Notes: a model not told the origin generated them from the sequence alone. A DNA stretch of 64,000 nt from Bacteroidales bacterium (GCA_017437125.1 JAFSBV010000015.1:1-64000); one strand, 5' to 3'; shown: positions 52,596 to 61,292, counted from the first letter of the stretch. A program made the numbers and translations.

Positions 52596-54035
52596 ATGAA
52601 CAGAATCATTACAATTATTGCATGTCTTGGTCTTGTGGCTTGTACAGCCAAGACCACTACAGTTACGGTTGACCGTATGACTCATGATCCGAACGCGACT
52701 AACACAGAGACCATTCTTCATGTATGGAGCTGGAACTTCCCTACCATCGCTGAGAACATGAAGCAGATTGCAGATGCAGGATTCACCATGATCCAGACCT
52801 CTCCCGTAAATGCCTGCTTCAGCCCTGAGGGTGGAAATATAAAGATCCTTGACGAAAAGGAGGGAAACTGGTATCATTATTATCAGCCGACAGACTGGAC
52901 TATCGGTAATAATATAGTAGGTACGGAAGCCGAGATGAAGGTCATGCTTGATTCTGCGGATAAATATGGGATCAGAGTTCTTGTAGATGTGCTTCCGAAC
53001 CACACTGCATTCGATATCGATCTCGTTACAGACGAGTTCTATGAGGCTGTCGGTGGCAGGGAGAAGATGTTCCATACTCATGGTCTTGAGGGTATCAATG
53101 ACTATAACGACCGTACCCAGTGTACACATCAGGGTGTCGGCGGCCTTCCTGACGTAAACACAGAGAATCCGCTTTTCCAGAAATATTACATGCAGTTCGT
53201 CAACAAGCTCATAGAAATGGGAGTCCGCGGTTTCCGTTATGACACTGCAAAGCATATCGGTGTTCATTCTGATCCTCTTGATACTGATGCAGGTGTGACA
53301 GAAAACGATTTCTGGGATGTCGCAACAGGACGAAAGGAAGTTCTCGGAGTCTCGTTGGCAATTCCTTATGACAGCCTTTTTGTGTATGGCGAGGTTCTTC
53401 AGGACAGAAATGTCCCTGAAGAGGAATATGCCGGCTATTTCGGACAGACTGCTTCAAGCTATGGACATGTACTTCGTGAAGTACTCGCAAAGCGCAGTGC
53501 AAAGGATATTGATGTCCTTTCATGGTATCACAGGGCTGCTCCAGAGTATCTTACCACATGGGTGGAAAGTCATGATACATATTGCAATGCAAATGAAAGC
53601 GCAGGTCTGACAGATGCCCAGATCCGAACAGGATGGGTTTTCCTTACTGCACGTCAGAACGGTACTCCTCTCTTCTACAGCCGTCCGATGAACTCTACGC
53701 GAGAGAATTATTTCGGTGACAACCTTCTTGGTGAACGCGGAAATGATGAATTCTTCCATCCTGAAGTTGTTGCTGTAAACAAGTTCCGTCAGCAGATGGA
53801 AGGTCAGACTGAGAATGTTCAGATCTCTGCAGACGGTGAGGTGATTGTTGTCAACCGTGGAGACAAGGGTACTGCAATCATAAATTTCGCACTTGAAGAG
53901 AATTCTGTGGAACTTGCCACGAATCTTCCTGACGGAGACTATACCGATATCGTATATGGTCAGACTTTCAATGTAGTGAATGGTACTCTCAAGGGTGTTG
54001 CAATGCCTGAGAGAACCTATATTATCGTAAGATAA
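52596..54035 (+). CDS. GH13 alpha-amylase-family lipoprotein (AmyE-like)
   Basis: A 479-residue protein from MNRIITIIACLGLVACTAKT, with lipobox LVAC. The opening VWSWNFPTIAENMKQIADAG and TMIQTSPVNACF resemble the Bacillus AmyE type (GH13_28). Regions: VLVDVLPNHTAF (I), GVRGFRYDTAKHIG with nucleophile Asp (II), FVYGEVLQ (III, Glu) and TWVESHDTYCN (IV, Asp). A small C-terminal beta domain follows. It sits in the periplasm or on the cell surface. Its place between an isomerase and L-galactose-route genes is odd for a starch enzyme and suggests an unusual alpha-glycoside. Start 52596 opens the signal; 31 bases after the previous gene. Confidence 0.85.
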   Translation: MNRIITIIACLGLVACTAKTTTVTVDRMTHDPNATNTETILHVWSWNFPTIAENMKQIADAGFTMIQTSPVNACFSPEGGNIKILDEKEGNWYHYYQPTDWTIGNNIVGTEAEMKVMLDSADKYGIRVLVDVLPNHTAFDIDLVTDEFYEAVGGREKMFHTHGLEGINDYNDRTQCTHQGVGGLPDVNTENPLFQKYYMQFVNKLIEMGVRGFRYDTAKHIGVHSDPLDTDAGVTENDFWDVATGRKEVLGVSLAIPYDSLFVYGEVLQDRNVPEEEYAGYFGQTASSYGHVLREVLAKRSAKDIDVLSWYHRAAPEYLTTWVESHDTYCNANESAGLTDAQIRTGWVFLTARQNGTPLFYSRPMNSTRENYFGDNLLGERGNDEFFHPEVVAVNKFRQQMEGQTENVQISADGEVIVVNRGDKGTAIINFALEENSVELATNLPDGDYTDIVYGQTFNVVNGTLKGVAMPERTYIIVR

Positions 54036-54051
54036 CATAAAGACTTAAGCC

Positions 54052-54987
54052 ATGGTTTATAATGAAATAGGAAAAACCGGAATGAAGGTTTCAAACCTCG
54101 GATTCGGAGCATCTTCATTAGGAGGTGTATTCCGTGGAATAGACGAGGGTGAAGCCATAAAGGCCGTTCATACAGCAGTTGACAACGGTATCAACTTTAT
54201 TGATGTTTCGCCTTATTACGGTCACTTGAAGGCGGAAACTGTCTTGGGAAAGGCTTTGAAGGAGATTCCAAGAGACAGGTTCATCCTGTCAACCAAGGTC
54301 GGCCGATATGGCAAGGACGGAGTCAATACATGGGATTATTCCGCAAAAAGGGCAACTGAAAGCGTCTATGAGAGCATGGAAAGGCTGAATGTGGATTTCA
54401 TAGACCTTATTAATGTTCATGATGTTGAGTTTACCGACCTTCGTCAGGTCGCCGAAGAGACTCTTCCAGCTCTTGTAGAGCTAAGGAAAAAGGGCGTGGT
54501 AGGACATGTGGGAATCACAGACCTTCAGCCGGAGAATCTGAAATGGCTTGTGGAGAATACCGATGAAGGAACCATCGAGAGCATCCTGAACTTCTGCCAC
54601 TACTGTCTTAACGATGACCTTCTTCTTGATTATCTTGATTTCTTCGAGGAAAGGGGTATCGGCATAATCAACGCTTCCCCTCTTTCAATGGGACTCCTTT
54701 CACAGAGAGGTACTCCGGACTGGCATCCTGCACCTGAGCCTCTGAAACAGGCTTGCGCCCGTGCGGCGGCATTCTGCAACGAACAGGGATATCCTATAGA
54801 AAAACTGGCGGTACAGTATTCTACAAGCCTGAATCCTCGAATTGCCACTACTCTTTTCAGCAGCGCCAATCCGGATAATGTCCTCAAGAATATATCATAT
54901 GTCAATGAGCCGCTCGATATGGAACTTGTAGCCAAGGTAAGGGAAATCATCGGAGACCAGATGAGGGTTAGATGGAAAAACAGCTGA
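54052..54987 (+). CDS. aldo/keto reductase, L-galactose/L-fucose 1-dehydrogenase type
   Basis: A 311-residue NAD(P)-dependent aldo/keto reductase. Catalytic residues: Asp and Tyr in FIDVSPYYGHLKAETVLG, Lys in FILSTKVGRYG and His in LINVHDVEF. The segments GFGASSLGGVFRGID, NFCHYCLNDDLLLDYL and INASPLSMGLLSQRGTPDWH resemble plant L-galactose dehydrogenase closely. The expected reaction is oxidation of L-galactose (or L-fucose, which has the same stereochemistry at C2-C5) to the 1,5- or 1,4-lactone. The following amidohydrolase would open the lactone. Confidence 0.82.
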   Translation: MVYNEIGKTGMKVSNLGFGASSLGGVFRGIDEGEAIKAVHTAVDNGINFIDVSPYYGHLKAETVLGKALKEIPRDRFILSTKVGRYGKDGVNTWDYSAKRATESVYESMERLNVDFIDLINVHDVEFTDLRQVAEETLPALVELRKKGVVGHVGITDLQPENLKWLVENTDEGTIESILNFCHYCLNDDLLLDYLDFFEERGIGIINASPLSMGLLSQRGTPDWHPAPEPLKQACARAAAFCNEQGYPIEKLAVQYSTSLNPRIATTLFSSANPDNVLKNISYVNEPLDMELVAKVREIIGDQMRVRWKNS

Positions 54988-54991
54988 TGTC

Positions 54992-55909
54992 ATGAAGATC
55001 ATCGATACTCACAGCCATTTGTGGCTCAGACAGGACACTTCCTGGAACGGAAAGCCTATCAGATCTCTCAGGAACGGAAGATCCATATTCCTTGGTGAGG
55101 AAGTTCAGATGATTCCTCCGTTCATAATAAATGGAGAGAATTCCGCTGAAGTCTTTCTTTCAAATATGGACTATGCCCAGGTCTCGGCAGCTGTCGTGGT
55201 ACAGGAACTTATAGACGGCTGCCAGAATGACTATCTTCTTGAAGTCAGCAACAAATATCCCGACCGCTTCATCACCTGTGGCATGTGTGATTATTTTGCT
55301 CAGGATCTCGAGCGTCAGGCAGGAGAACTGGTAGCTAAAGGGTTCAAGGGCATCGCGATTCCAGGCCACAGACTCATCCAGGATGATGTCCGGATCATGC
55401 TCAACTCCCCTGAGATGCTGAAGATGTTCAAACTGATGGAAGATAAGGATGTTTTTCTTTCAATCACTCTTGCAGACGGAGACGAGCAGGTTCCTGAAAT
55501 GAAGGACGTGATAAGCGAATGTCCTGATCTGAGGATAGCCATAGGGCATTTCGGAATGCCTACCCGTGAAAACTGGCTTGAACAGGTGAAACTGGCAGAA
55601 AACAAGAATGTTTTCGTCGAATCAGGAGGAATCACATGGCTATACAACAGTGAGTTCTATCCATTTGACGGAGCTGTCCGCGCAATCAGGGAAGCGGCAG
55701 ATGCCGTCGGTATGGAAAAGCTTATGTGGGGAAGCGACTACCCTCGCACGATCACGGCGATAACATACCGTATGTCATATGACTTCATCCTGAAGAGCAA
55801 GGAACTCACGCAAGAAGAGAAAAGCATGTTCCTTGGTGAAAACGCGTGCCGCTTCTACCGTCTTGAAAACCTTATCGACTTACCTTATATAAAAAACATG
55901 TCTGAATGA
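54992..55909 (+). CDS. amidohydrolase-family sugar lactonase
   Basis: A 305-residue protein of the amidohydrolase_2/cog3618-like group. Metal and catalytic motifs: IDTHSHLW (HxH), KGIAIPGHRL, RIAIGHFGMP (His) and MWGSDYPRT (Asp). Members of this group hydrolyse sugar lactones, including L-fucono- and L-galactono-lactone. Its place directly after the dehydrogenase (four bases) and before a FucP-type permease (ATGA overlap) supports that role. A decarboxylase function, known for other amidohydrolase_2 members, is less likely in this context. Confidence 0.8.
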   Translation: MKIIDTHSHLWLRQDTSWNGKPIRSLRNGRSIFLGEEVQMIPPFIINGENSAEVFLSNMDYAQVSAAVVVQELIDGCQNDYLLEVSNKYPDRFITCGMCDYFAQDLERQAGELVAKGFKGIAIPGHRLIQDDVRIMLNSPEMLKMFKLMEDKDVFLSITLADGDEQVPEMKDVISECPDLRIAIGHFGMPTRENWLEQVKLAENKNVFVESGGITWLYNSEFYPFDGAVRAIREAADAVGMEKLMWGSDYPRTITAITYRMSYDFILKSKELTQEEKSMFLGENACRFYRLENLIDLPYIKNMSE

Positions 55910-57159
55910 TGAAACGTAAACTGATCCTGCCTCTGGCACTTGTATTCTGCCTTTTCTTCCTGTGGGCGATAAGCAGCAATCTCCTGCCCACAATGATCAG
56001 GCAGCTGATGAAGACCTGTGAACTGAATGCTTTTGAAGCTTCTTTCACAGAAACAGCATATTGGCTTGCATACTTCATCTGCCCTATTCCGATTGCAATG
56101 TTCATGAAACGCTACAGTTATAAGGCCGGAATCATATTCGGACTGCTTCTTGCTGCAGGCGGCGGACTTCTTTTCTTCCCTGCCGCTATCATCAAGGAGT
56201 ACTGGGCTTATCTGTGCATATTCTTTGTCATTGCAACAGGAATGTGTTTCCTGGAAACGGCTGCCAATCCATATGTCACCGCACTTGGAGATTCGGAGTC
56301 GGCACCAAGAAGACTTAATCTTGCTCAGTCGTTCAACGGACTTGGAGCATTCGTTGCAGCGATGTTCCTGAGCAAACTTGTTCTCAGCGGAAATACATAT
56401 ACAAGAGAAACTCTTCCGCAGGGATTCGAAGGCGGCTGGGAAGGATATATCCAGATGGAGACAGATGCGATGAAGCTTCCGTATCTAATTCTTGCTGCTG
56501 TCCTTATCATAATTGCAGTGATGTTCATCATCGTCAAGCTACCTAAGATCAAGGAGGAGGAAGAGAATCTTGATGACAAGTCGCAGCCACTTATCGATTT
56601 CAGCGTTCTCAAGCGATCTCACCTACGCTGGGGAGTGATTGCCCAGTTCTTCTATAACGGAGGCCAGACTGCCGTAAACAGCCTTTTCCTTGTCTATTGC
56701 TGCAATTATGCGGGGTTGTCCGAGAGTACAGCTACAACCTTCTTCGGCCTGTATATGCTGGCATTCCTTCTCGGAAGATGGATCGGTACGGCTCTTATGA
56801 TCAGGTTCAAGCCGCAGAACATGCTGACTGCTTATGCGATCGTAAATATTCTTCTTTGCGGAGTGATCATGATATTCGGAGGTATGACAGGACTTTATGC
56901 GATGCTTGGAGTATCGTTCTTCATGTCTATCATGTATCCGACTCAGTTCTCACTCGCCATAAACGGCCTTGGCGAACAGACAAAGAGCGGATCTGCATTC
57001 CTGGTGATGGCAATCGTAGGAAATGCATGTCTTCCACAGCTGACTGCATTCATAATGCATCATAATCCGCAGATCTATCAGATAGCATATGTTGTTCCGC
57101 TGATATGTTTCATCTTCTGTGCATATTACGGATGGAAAGGATATAAAGTAAAAGAATAA
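55906..57159 (+). CDS. FucP-type MFS sugar:H+ symporter
   Basis: A 417-residue major facilitator with twelve hydrophobic segments. FucP-like signatures are FFLWAISSNLLPTMIRQLMK (first helix), GMCFLETAANPYVTALGDSE (the conserved ETAANPY of the fucose permease group) and RLNLAQSFNGLGAF. It should import L-fucose or its C6-hydroxy analogue L-galactose with a proton. It overlaps the lactonase gene by four bases and the alcohol dehydrogenase start by one (TAATG). Confidence 0.88.
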   Translation: MMKRKLILPLALVFCLFFLWAISSNLLPTMIRQLMKTCELNAFEASFTETAYWLAYFICPIPIAMFMKRYSYKAGIIFGLLLAAGGGLLFFPAAIIKEYWAYLCIFFVIATGMCFLETAANPYVTALGDSESAPRRLNLAQSFNGLGAFVAAMFLSKLVLSGNTYTRETLPQGFEGGWEGYIQMETDAMKLPYLILAAVLIIIAVMFIIVKLPKIKEEEENLDDKSQPLIDFSVLKRSHLRWGVIAQFFYNGGQTAVNSLFLVYCCNYAGLSESTATTFFGLYMLAFLLGRWIGTALMIRFKPQNMLTAYAIVNILLCGVIMIFGGMTGLYAMLGVSFFMSIMYPTQFSLAINGLGEQTKSGSAFLVMAIVGNACLPQLTAFIMHHNPQIYQIAYVVPLICFIFCAYYGWKGYKVKE

Positions 57160-58175
57160 TGAAAGCATTGAATATAACCGGTGAGCGCCATATGGCGGTT
57201 GTCGATATCCCGGAACCGGAGATCGGATGTGATGAAGTCCTCTTGAGGATGGAATACGTAGGATTCTGCGGATCAGATCTCAATACTTATCTTGGAAAGA
57301 ACCCTATGGCCAGACTTCCGGTTATTCCCGGCCATGAAATTGGAGCGGTCATAGAAAAAACAGGTTCTGATGTACCTGATTTTCTCAAACCTGGAATGAA
57401 TGTGACCGTCAATCCTTATACCAATTGCGGAAAATGTGCCTCATGCCGCAACGGAAGGGTCAATGCATGTCAGTATAACGAAACACTTGGCGTGCAGCGT
57501 GATGGAGCCATGAGGGAAAGAATGGCCATTCCTTGGACCAAGATCATCCCTGCAGAGGGTCTTTCCACAAAGACATGTGCGATCGCTGAGCCTATGAGTG
57601 TCGGTTTTCATGCTGTTGCGAGAGCCGAAGTATCAGATATAGATACAGTAATGGTGATCGGTTGCGGTATGGTCGGCCTGGGAGCTGTGATACGCTCTGC
57701 AAGAAGAGGGGCAACAGTCATTGCTGCTGACATAGATGATGGCAAGCTGGCTCTTGCAAAGGAACTTGGAGCTGCACACGTAATCAACAATGTCACTGAA
57801 GACGTTCATGCAAGGCTGGATGAAATAACGGGAGGATTCTTTCCTGATGTGATCATTGAGGCTGTAGGCAGCCCTGCAACATACAGAATGGCTGTAGATG
57901 AGGCTTCGTTCACAGGAAGAGTCATATGCATCGGATATGCGAAATCCGAAGTCTCTTTCCAGACAAAGCATTTTGTTCAGAAGGAACTGGATATCAGAGG
58001 ATCACGTAATGCCCTTCCGTCAGATTTCAGGGCAGTCATCAGATATCTTCAGGAAAATACCTGTCCTGTTGATAAGCTTGTCAGTAAAACAACAACTCCC
58101 GATGACGCAGAACAGGCCATCAGGGAGTGGTCGGAAGCACCTGGCAAGGTGTTCAGAATATTGGTCAGCTTTTAG
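57159..58175 (+). CDS. zinc-dependent alcohol dehydrogenase, probable L-galactonate 5-dehydrogenase
   Basis: A 338-residue medium-chain dehydrogenase. Catalytic zinc ligands: Cys in EYVGFCGSDLNTY, the pair His-Glu in VIPGHEIGAV. Structural zinc: CGKCASCRNGRVNACQ (four Cys). The Rossmann motif is VIGCGMVGLGAVIRSARRGA with ADIDDGK, whose Asp favours NAD+. Relatives include L-idonate, sorbitol and L-galactonate dehydrogenases. In the Bacteroides vulgatus L-galactose route such an enzyme oxidises L-galactonate to D-tagaturonate. It is the last gene of the operon; its stop overlaps the facing SGNH gene by four bases. Confidence 0.83.
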   Translation: MKALNITGERHMAVVDIPEPEIGCDEVLLRMEYVGFCGSDLNTYLGKNPMARLPVIPGHEIGAVIEKTGSDVPDFLKPGMNVTVNPYTNCGKCASCRNGRVNACQYNETLGVQRDGAMRERMAIPWTKIIPAEGLSTKTCAIAEPMSVGFHAVARAEVSDIDTVMVIGCGMVGLGAVIRSARRGATVIAADIDDGKLALAKELGAAHVINNVTEDVHARLDEITGGFFPDVIIEAVGSPATYRMAVDEASFTGRVICIGYAKSEVSFQTKHFVQKELDIRGSRNALPSDFRAVIRYLQENTCPVDKLVSKTTTPDDAEQAIREWSEAPGKVFRILVSF

Positions 58176-58831
58176 TCGATAGCTTCAAGAAGCTGATCAC
58201 AGATGCTCTTCATGCCTTTGATTGACGGATGTCCGTTCTGCTTTTCAATGTCATGAAGTTCAATCAGCTGTATATCGTAGTGTCTGCAGACAACACGGAA
58301 TGATTCGTTTATTTCCTCTCTGAGCTCTGAATTAAGGATTGAATATATTTCGGCATCAGGGTAACGCTTCATCAGAGTGTCGAGCAGACACGCGAGAGCA
58401 GGCCTGAAATTCTTACAGTCTTCCTTGGTCCAGTCAGAATACTGATACTCCCCTACAGGTGAACCGGCCCAGGCGTCATTTGTACCGCCGAATACGAATA
58501 TTATGTCAGGAGTTCCGAGAGAATCCACTCGTGAAGTGAATGCTGAACGAGATGAATCCATTCTTCCGTATCCTGTTCCGCAGATAGTTGTACCTCCCCA
58601 GGAGTCGTTCTTCTCGAGTTGATATCCTTTCGCGTCGATGTAGAGGCTCCACCACATCTGACTCACGTCCTTTACGTCATTGTTGGCGTCAGGATAGAAC
58701 GGAGCGTAATGCTCCGGGATATATCCTTTGTAAGTCGAATAGGAATCTCCAAGAATGGAAACCTTCTTGGTCTGGGCTGAAACAGTTGCTGCAACAGTGA
58801 TCAGCATTAAGGCACATAATAATCTTTTCAT
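58172..58831 (-). CDS. secreted SGNH/GDSL hydrolase
   Basis: A 219-residue protein with signal peptide (LLCALMLITVAATVSA). SGNH blocks: nucleophile Ser in VSILGDSYSTYKGYIPEH, Asn in FVFGGTNDAWAG, and the catalytic Asp/His region in EKQNGHPSIKGMKSI. It probably is a periplasmic carbohydrate or lipid esterase. It is 27 bases downstream of a DUF1295 gene on the same strand, and its 3' end overlaps the sugar operon's last gene tail to tail. Confidence 0.83.
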   Translation of the reverse strand: MKRLLCALMLITVAATVSAQTKKVSILGDSYSTYKGYIPEHYAPFYPDANNDVKDVSQMWWSLYIDAKGYQLEKNDSWGGTTICGTGYGRMDSSRSAFTSRVDSLGTPDIIFVFGGTNDAWAGSPVGEYQYSDWTKEDCKNFRPALACLLDTLMKRYPDAEIYSILNSELREEINESFRVVCRHYDIQLIELHDIEKQNGHPSIKGMKSICDQLLEAID

Positions 58832-58858
58832 GTCTGACAGTCATTGATTGTCTCAAAG

Positions 58859-59758
58859 TCATATAAGCATTCTCACCTTCTTTCTATATTCGGAATATCC
58901 GGGTTTGTTTGCAATCTGCCTTTTCTCCATCATCGGTATGCTGATGAACACGAAAAGGCAGGTGTTTGCCAAAGCCCCGGCAGCTGGAAGCAATAGCATT
59001 TCCCATGATCTATCTCCGGCTGCAACTGTAAGATATATGATGTATATGCCCCACCACATCAGGATTTCTCCAAGGTAGTTCGGATGACGTGAGATGCTCC
59101 ATAATCCTGTCATGCAGACCTCTCCCCTATGATTACGCCTGAATCTATGTGCCTGAGTATCAGATATAAGCTGCAGAGTAGCAGCGGAAATGCACACAAA
59201 GAATCCGAGCCATGTCGCTATGTCAGCATGAACAGAGACAGAAGCTGATATTCCGATCAACAGAAATCCGGGAACCATTGCAAGGAACACGACTATTGTA
59301 GGCATAAGATTGATGCCAGTGAAATTGATAATATGCCACAGACGAGGGAACTTCTCCTTGTACATGTCATATCTCCAGTCCTGCTTGTTCAGGTTCGGGA
59401 AGGTATATGCCCAGTTTGCAGTCAGGCGGACAGCCCAGTACCATACGGCAACAAGCATAAGCACGACTGGAAAGGATGAAGCACCGCAATATATGGCATA
59501 TCCGGTAAGCATCAGCGGAGGTGCGACACTCCAGTATGGGTCATATACGGATGAATTGCTGAATATGACACCCCACAGCCATACGAATACTGTCGCAACG
59601 AAATCCGCAATAAACAGCCTTAAAAGGACTGCCATATCATCCAATGCCAGAAAAGCCCATATACCCAGTACCGTTGCAATAAGGTAAATGGCAGCAATGA
59701 GGACAAAGCTCCATGAACGCGATGCCTTTAAGGATTCAATTCGAGAGAAGTTCTTCAT
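58859..59758 (-). CDS. DUF1295 membrane protein (steroid-reductase-like)
   Basis: A 299-residue integral membrane protein with six to seven hydrophobic segments. The C-terminal region carries the DUF1295/isoprenylcysteine-methyltransferase-like signature: QAHRFRRNHRGEVCMTGLWS, ISRHPNYLGEILMWWGIY and KRQIANKPGYSEYRKKV. Similar C-terminal sites bind NADPH in sterol reductases or SAM in methyltransferases; which applies is not visible. ATG 59758 is chosen because it follows a consensus promoter. It is probably cotranscribed with the SGNH hydrolase gene. Confidence 0.85.
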   Translation of the reverse strand: MKNFSRIESLKASRSWSFVLIAAIYLIATVLGIWAFLALDDMAVLLRLFIADFVATVFVWLWGVIFSNSSVYDPYWSVAPPLMLTGYAIYCGASSFPVVLMLVAVWYWAVRLTANWAYTFPNLNKQDWRYDMYKEKFPRLWHIINFTGINLMPTIVVFLAMVPGFLLIGISASVSVHADIATWLGFFVCISAATLQLISDTQAHRFRRNHRGEVCMTGLWSISRHPNYLGEILMWWGIYIIYLTVAAGDRSWEMLLLPAAGALANTCLFVFISIPMMEKRQIANKPGYSEYRKKVRMLI

Positions 59759-59789
59759 ATACATTCTATAGTTTGATAGTTATCTCTAT

Positions 59790-59821
59790 CAAAAATAGTG
59801 TTTTTTATCTGAGTATTCAAA
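59790..59821 (-). promoter_or_regulatory. promoter of the DUF1295-SGNH operon
   Basis: On the minus strand TTTG (59821-59818), 20 bases, TATTTTTG (59797-59790), 31 bases before the ATG. Full consensus. Confidence 0.7.
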
Positions 59822-59841
59822 ATTGTACAAGGAATATTATG

Positions 59842-59849
59842 TATTTTTG
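59842..59849 (+). promoter_or_regulatory. -7 box of the broken Smr gene
   Basis: TATTTTTG, 59 bases before the ATG at 59909. The divergent -7 box of the DUF1295 operon is 44 bases to the left. Confidence 0.45.
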
Positions 59850-59908
59850 TAACGTGTCAGAAACACGTCCGATAATATGTTGTTCTGACTGTAGTGAGTG
59901 GCGTAACT

Positions 59909-60244
59909 ATGGCAAAGAAAACCCTCATATATGATTTTTCTGCTCTGAAAGGGAAAGTTACTATTTCGGAGCAGAAACCTGCCATTCCTGAAACTAAGCC
60001 GTCCGTAATATCAACATCTGTAAAAACGGTAAAGGAAACTCCTCTGAAGGTCGGACAGAGTGTCGTCCTGATGGATTCCGATCTTCGTGGCAGAATAGTT
60101 TCCATAGGCAGGAAGGTCGGTGTCGAGCTGGAAGACGGGCTGCTGATTGAAGCGGCATATGGAGAGTTCGCCGTCACTTCCCTATCAGAGTTGTCTTCCT
60201 TGAAGGGAACAAAAGTCAAGACAAAGAGGCAGAAGCATTCCTGA
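59909..60244 (+). CDS. N-terminal part of a disrupted Smr-domain protein
   Basis: 111 residues from MAKKTLIYDFSALKGK. Residues about 48-95 form a small KOW/SH3-like barrel (LKVGQSVVLMDSDLRGRIVS, IGRKVGVELEDGLLIEA). The frame stops at a TGA at 60242-60244 after a basic linker KVKTKRQKHS. The next reading frame immediately continues with the end of an Smr domain, so this is the 5' part of a longer gene, comparable to Bacteroidetes DUF2027/Smr proteins. Whether the truncated product is still functional is unknown. The ATG at 59894 is an alternative start. Confidence 0.6.
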   Translation: MAKKTLIYDFSALKGKVTISEQKPAIPETKPSVISTSVKTVKETPLKVGQSVVLMDSDLRGRIVSIGRKVGVELEDGLLIEAAYGEFAVTSLSELSSLKGTKVKTKRQKHS

Positions 60245-60452
60245 AGGACAGCAGCTTCAATTTCAGCTTGAGACATTCAGGAAGGTTATACGTCAGAACC
60301 TCTCACATAAAGGCATGACCATCACTTTCATTCATGGCATAGGAGACGGCATACTTAAAGATGCAATCCGGAAGGAACTGGACGAAGTCCTTGCTCTCAG
60401 ATGCAGCTATTCAGTGGGTGATCCAGCAGTCACCATCGTGACAATAAGGTAA
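60243..60452 (+). pseudogene. Smr-domain 3' part in the +1 frame
   Basis: The +1 frame relative to the preceding gene encodes GQQLQFQLETFRKVIRQNL, then ITFIHGIGDGILKDAIRKEL and ends GDPAVTIVTIR. FIHGxGxGxLK and the final TIVTIR are the diagnostic second half of the Smr (MutS2 C-terminal) nuclease domain. The first half, with the LDLH motif, is missing and no start codon is available, so a segment appears deleted together with a frame change. Intact Smr domains cut branched or single-stranded nucleic acids. Confidence 0.75.
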
Positions 60453-60465
60453 GCCATATTGTTAC

Positions 60466-60473
60466 TAAGTTTG
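60466..60473 (+). promoter_or_regulatory. possible -7 box of proC
   Basis: TAAGTTTG, 27 bases before the ATG at 60501. Confidence 0.35.
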
Positions 60474-60500
60474 ACTTTGAAAGCATTTTAACTGTGGAAT

Positions 60501-61292
60501 ATGAAAATAGCGATAATCGGAACAGGAAACATGGGCGGAGCCATCGCAGCAGGCCTCGCCAAGGGTAAGATCGTAGAATCGGGAAATATGATCTGTACAG
60601 CACGGACACAGAAGACTTTGGACAAGATAAGGTCAATGGATCCTGAAATAGCAGTTACTACCGATAACGTTATGGCAGTAAAGGAAGCGGATGTCGTGAT
60701 CCTCGCAGTAAAGCCATGGCTGATGGAAAATGTCATTGCCGGATTCAGGGAATATGTGGATATTTCAAGACAGATTTTCGTGTCTGTAGCAGCGGGAATA
60801 ACATTGGAAGAACTCAGTACATGGATCTGGCCTATTCAGCCTTCTTGTGTATCTGTATTCAGAGCCATACCGAATACAGCGGCAGCCGTGCTTGCCAGCA
60901 TGACCTTCATTGCGTCTGCAAATGCTGATGCAGAACAGATAAAGCTTGTAACAGATATCTTCGATGAAATGGGCAGTACCATGTATGTTGAAGAGAGACT
61001 GATTCCTGCAGGAACCGCTCTCGCCTCATGTGGAATTGCATTCGCAATGAGATACATAAGGGCAGCATCTGAAGGAGGAGTCGAGATAGGATTCCGTCCT
61101 GATGAAGCCAGGAAGATCGTTGAATATACCGTCAAAGGCGCTGCAGAACTGCTTCTTGCAAGTGACGGTCATCCCGAAGCAGAAATCGACAAGGTAACCA
61201 CAGCTGGCGGAATAACCATCAAGGGCTTGAACGAGATGGAGCATGAAGGATTCACATCAGCTGTAATCAAAGGCCTGAAGGCTTGTATTTAG
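60501..61292 (+). CDS. proC: pyrroline-5-carboxylate reductase
   Basis: A 263-residue protein. It reduces pyrroline-5-carboxylate to L-proline with NAD(P)H, the last step of proline synthesis. Rossmann motif MKIAIIGTGNMGGAIAAGLA at the start, VVILAVKPWLMENV, VSVAAGITLEEL, FRAIPNTAAAV, and the C-terminal substrate region EIDKVTTAGGITIKGLNEME, where the usual TPGGTT reads TAGGIT. Length is normal. The motif variation does not touch the glycine pair. Confidence 0.93.
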   Translation: MKIAIIGTGNMGGAIAAGLAKGKIVESGNMICTARTQKTLDKIRSMDPEIAVTTDNVMAVKEADVVILAVKPWLMENVIAGFREYVDISRQIFVSVAAGITLEELSTWIWPIQPSCVSVFRAIPNTAAAVLASMTFIASANADAEQIKLVTDIFDEMGSTMYVEERLIPAGTALASCGIAFAMRYIRAASEGGVEIGFRPDEARKIVEYTVKGAAELLLASDGHPEAEIDKVTTAGGITIKGLNEMEHEGFTSAVIKGLKACI

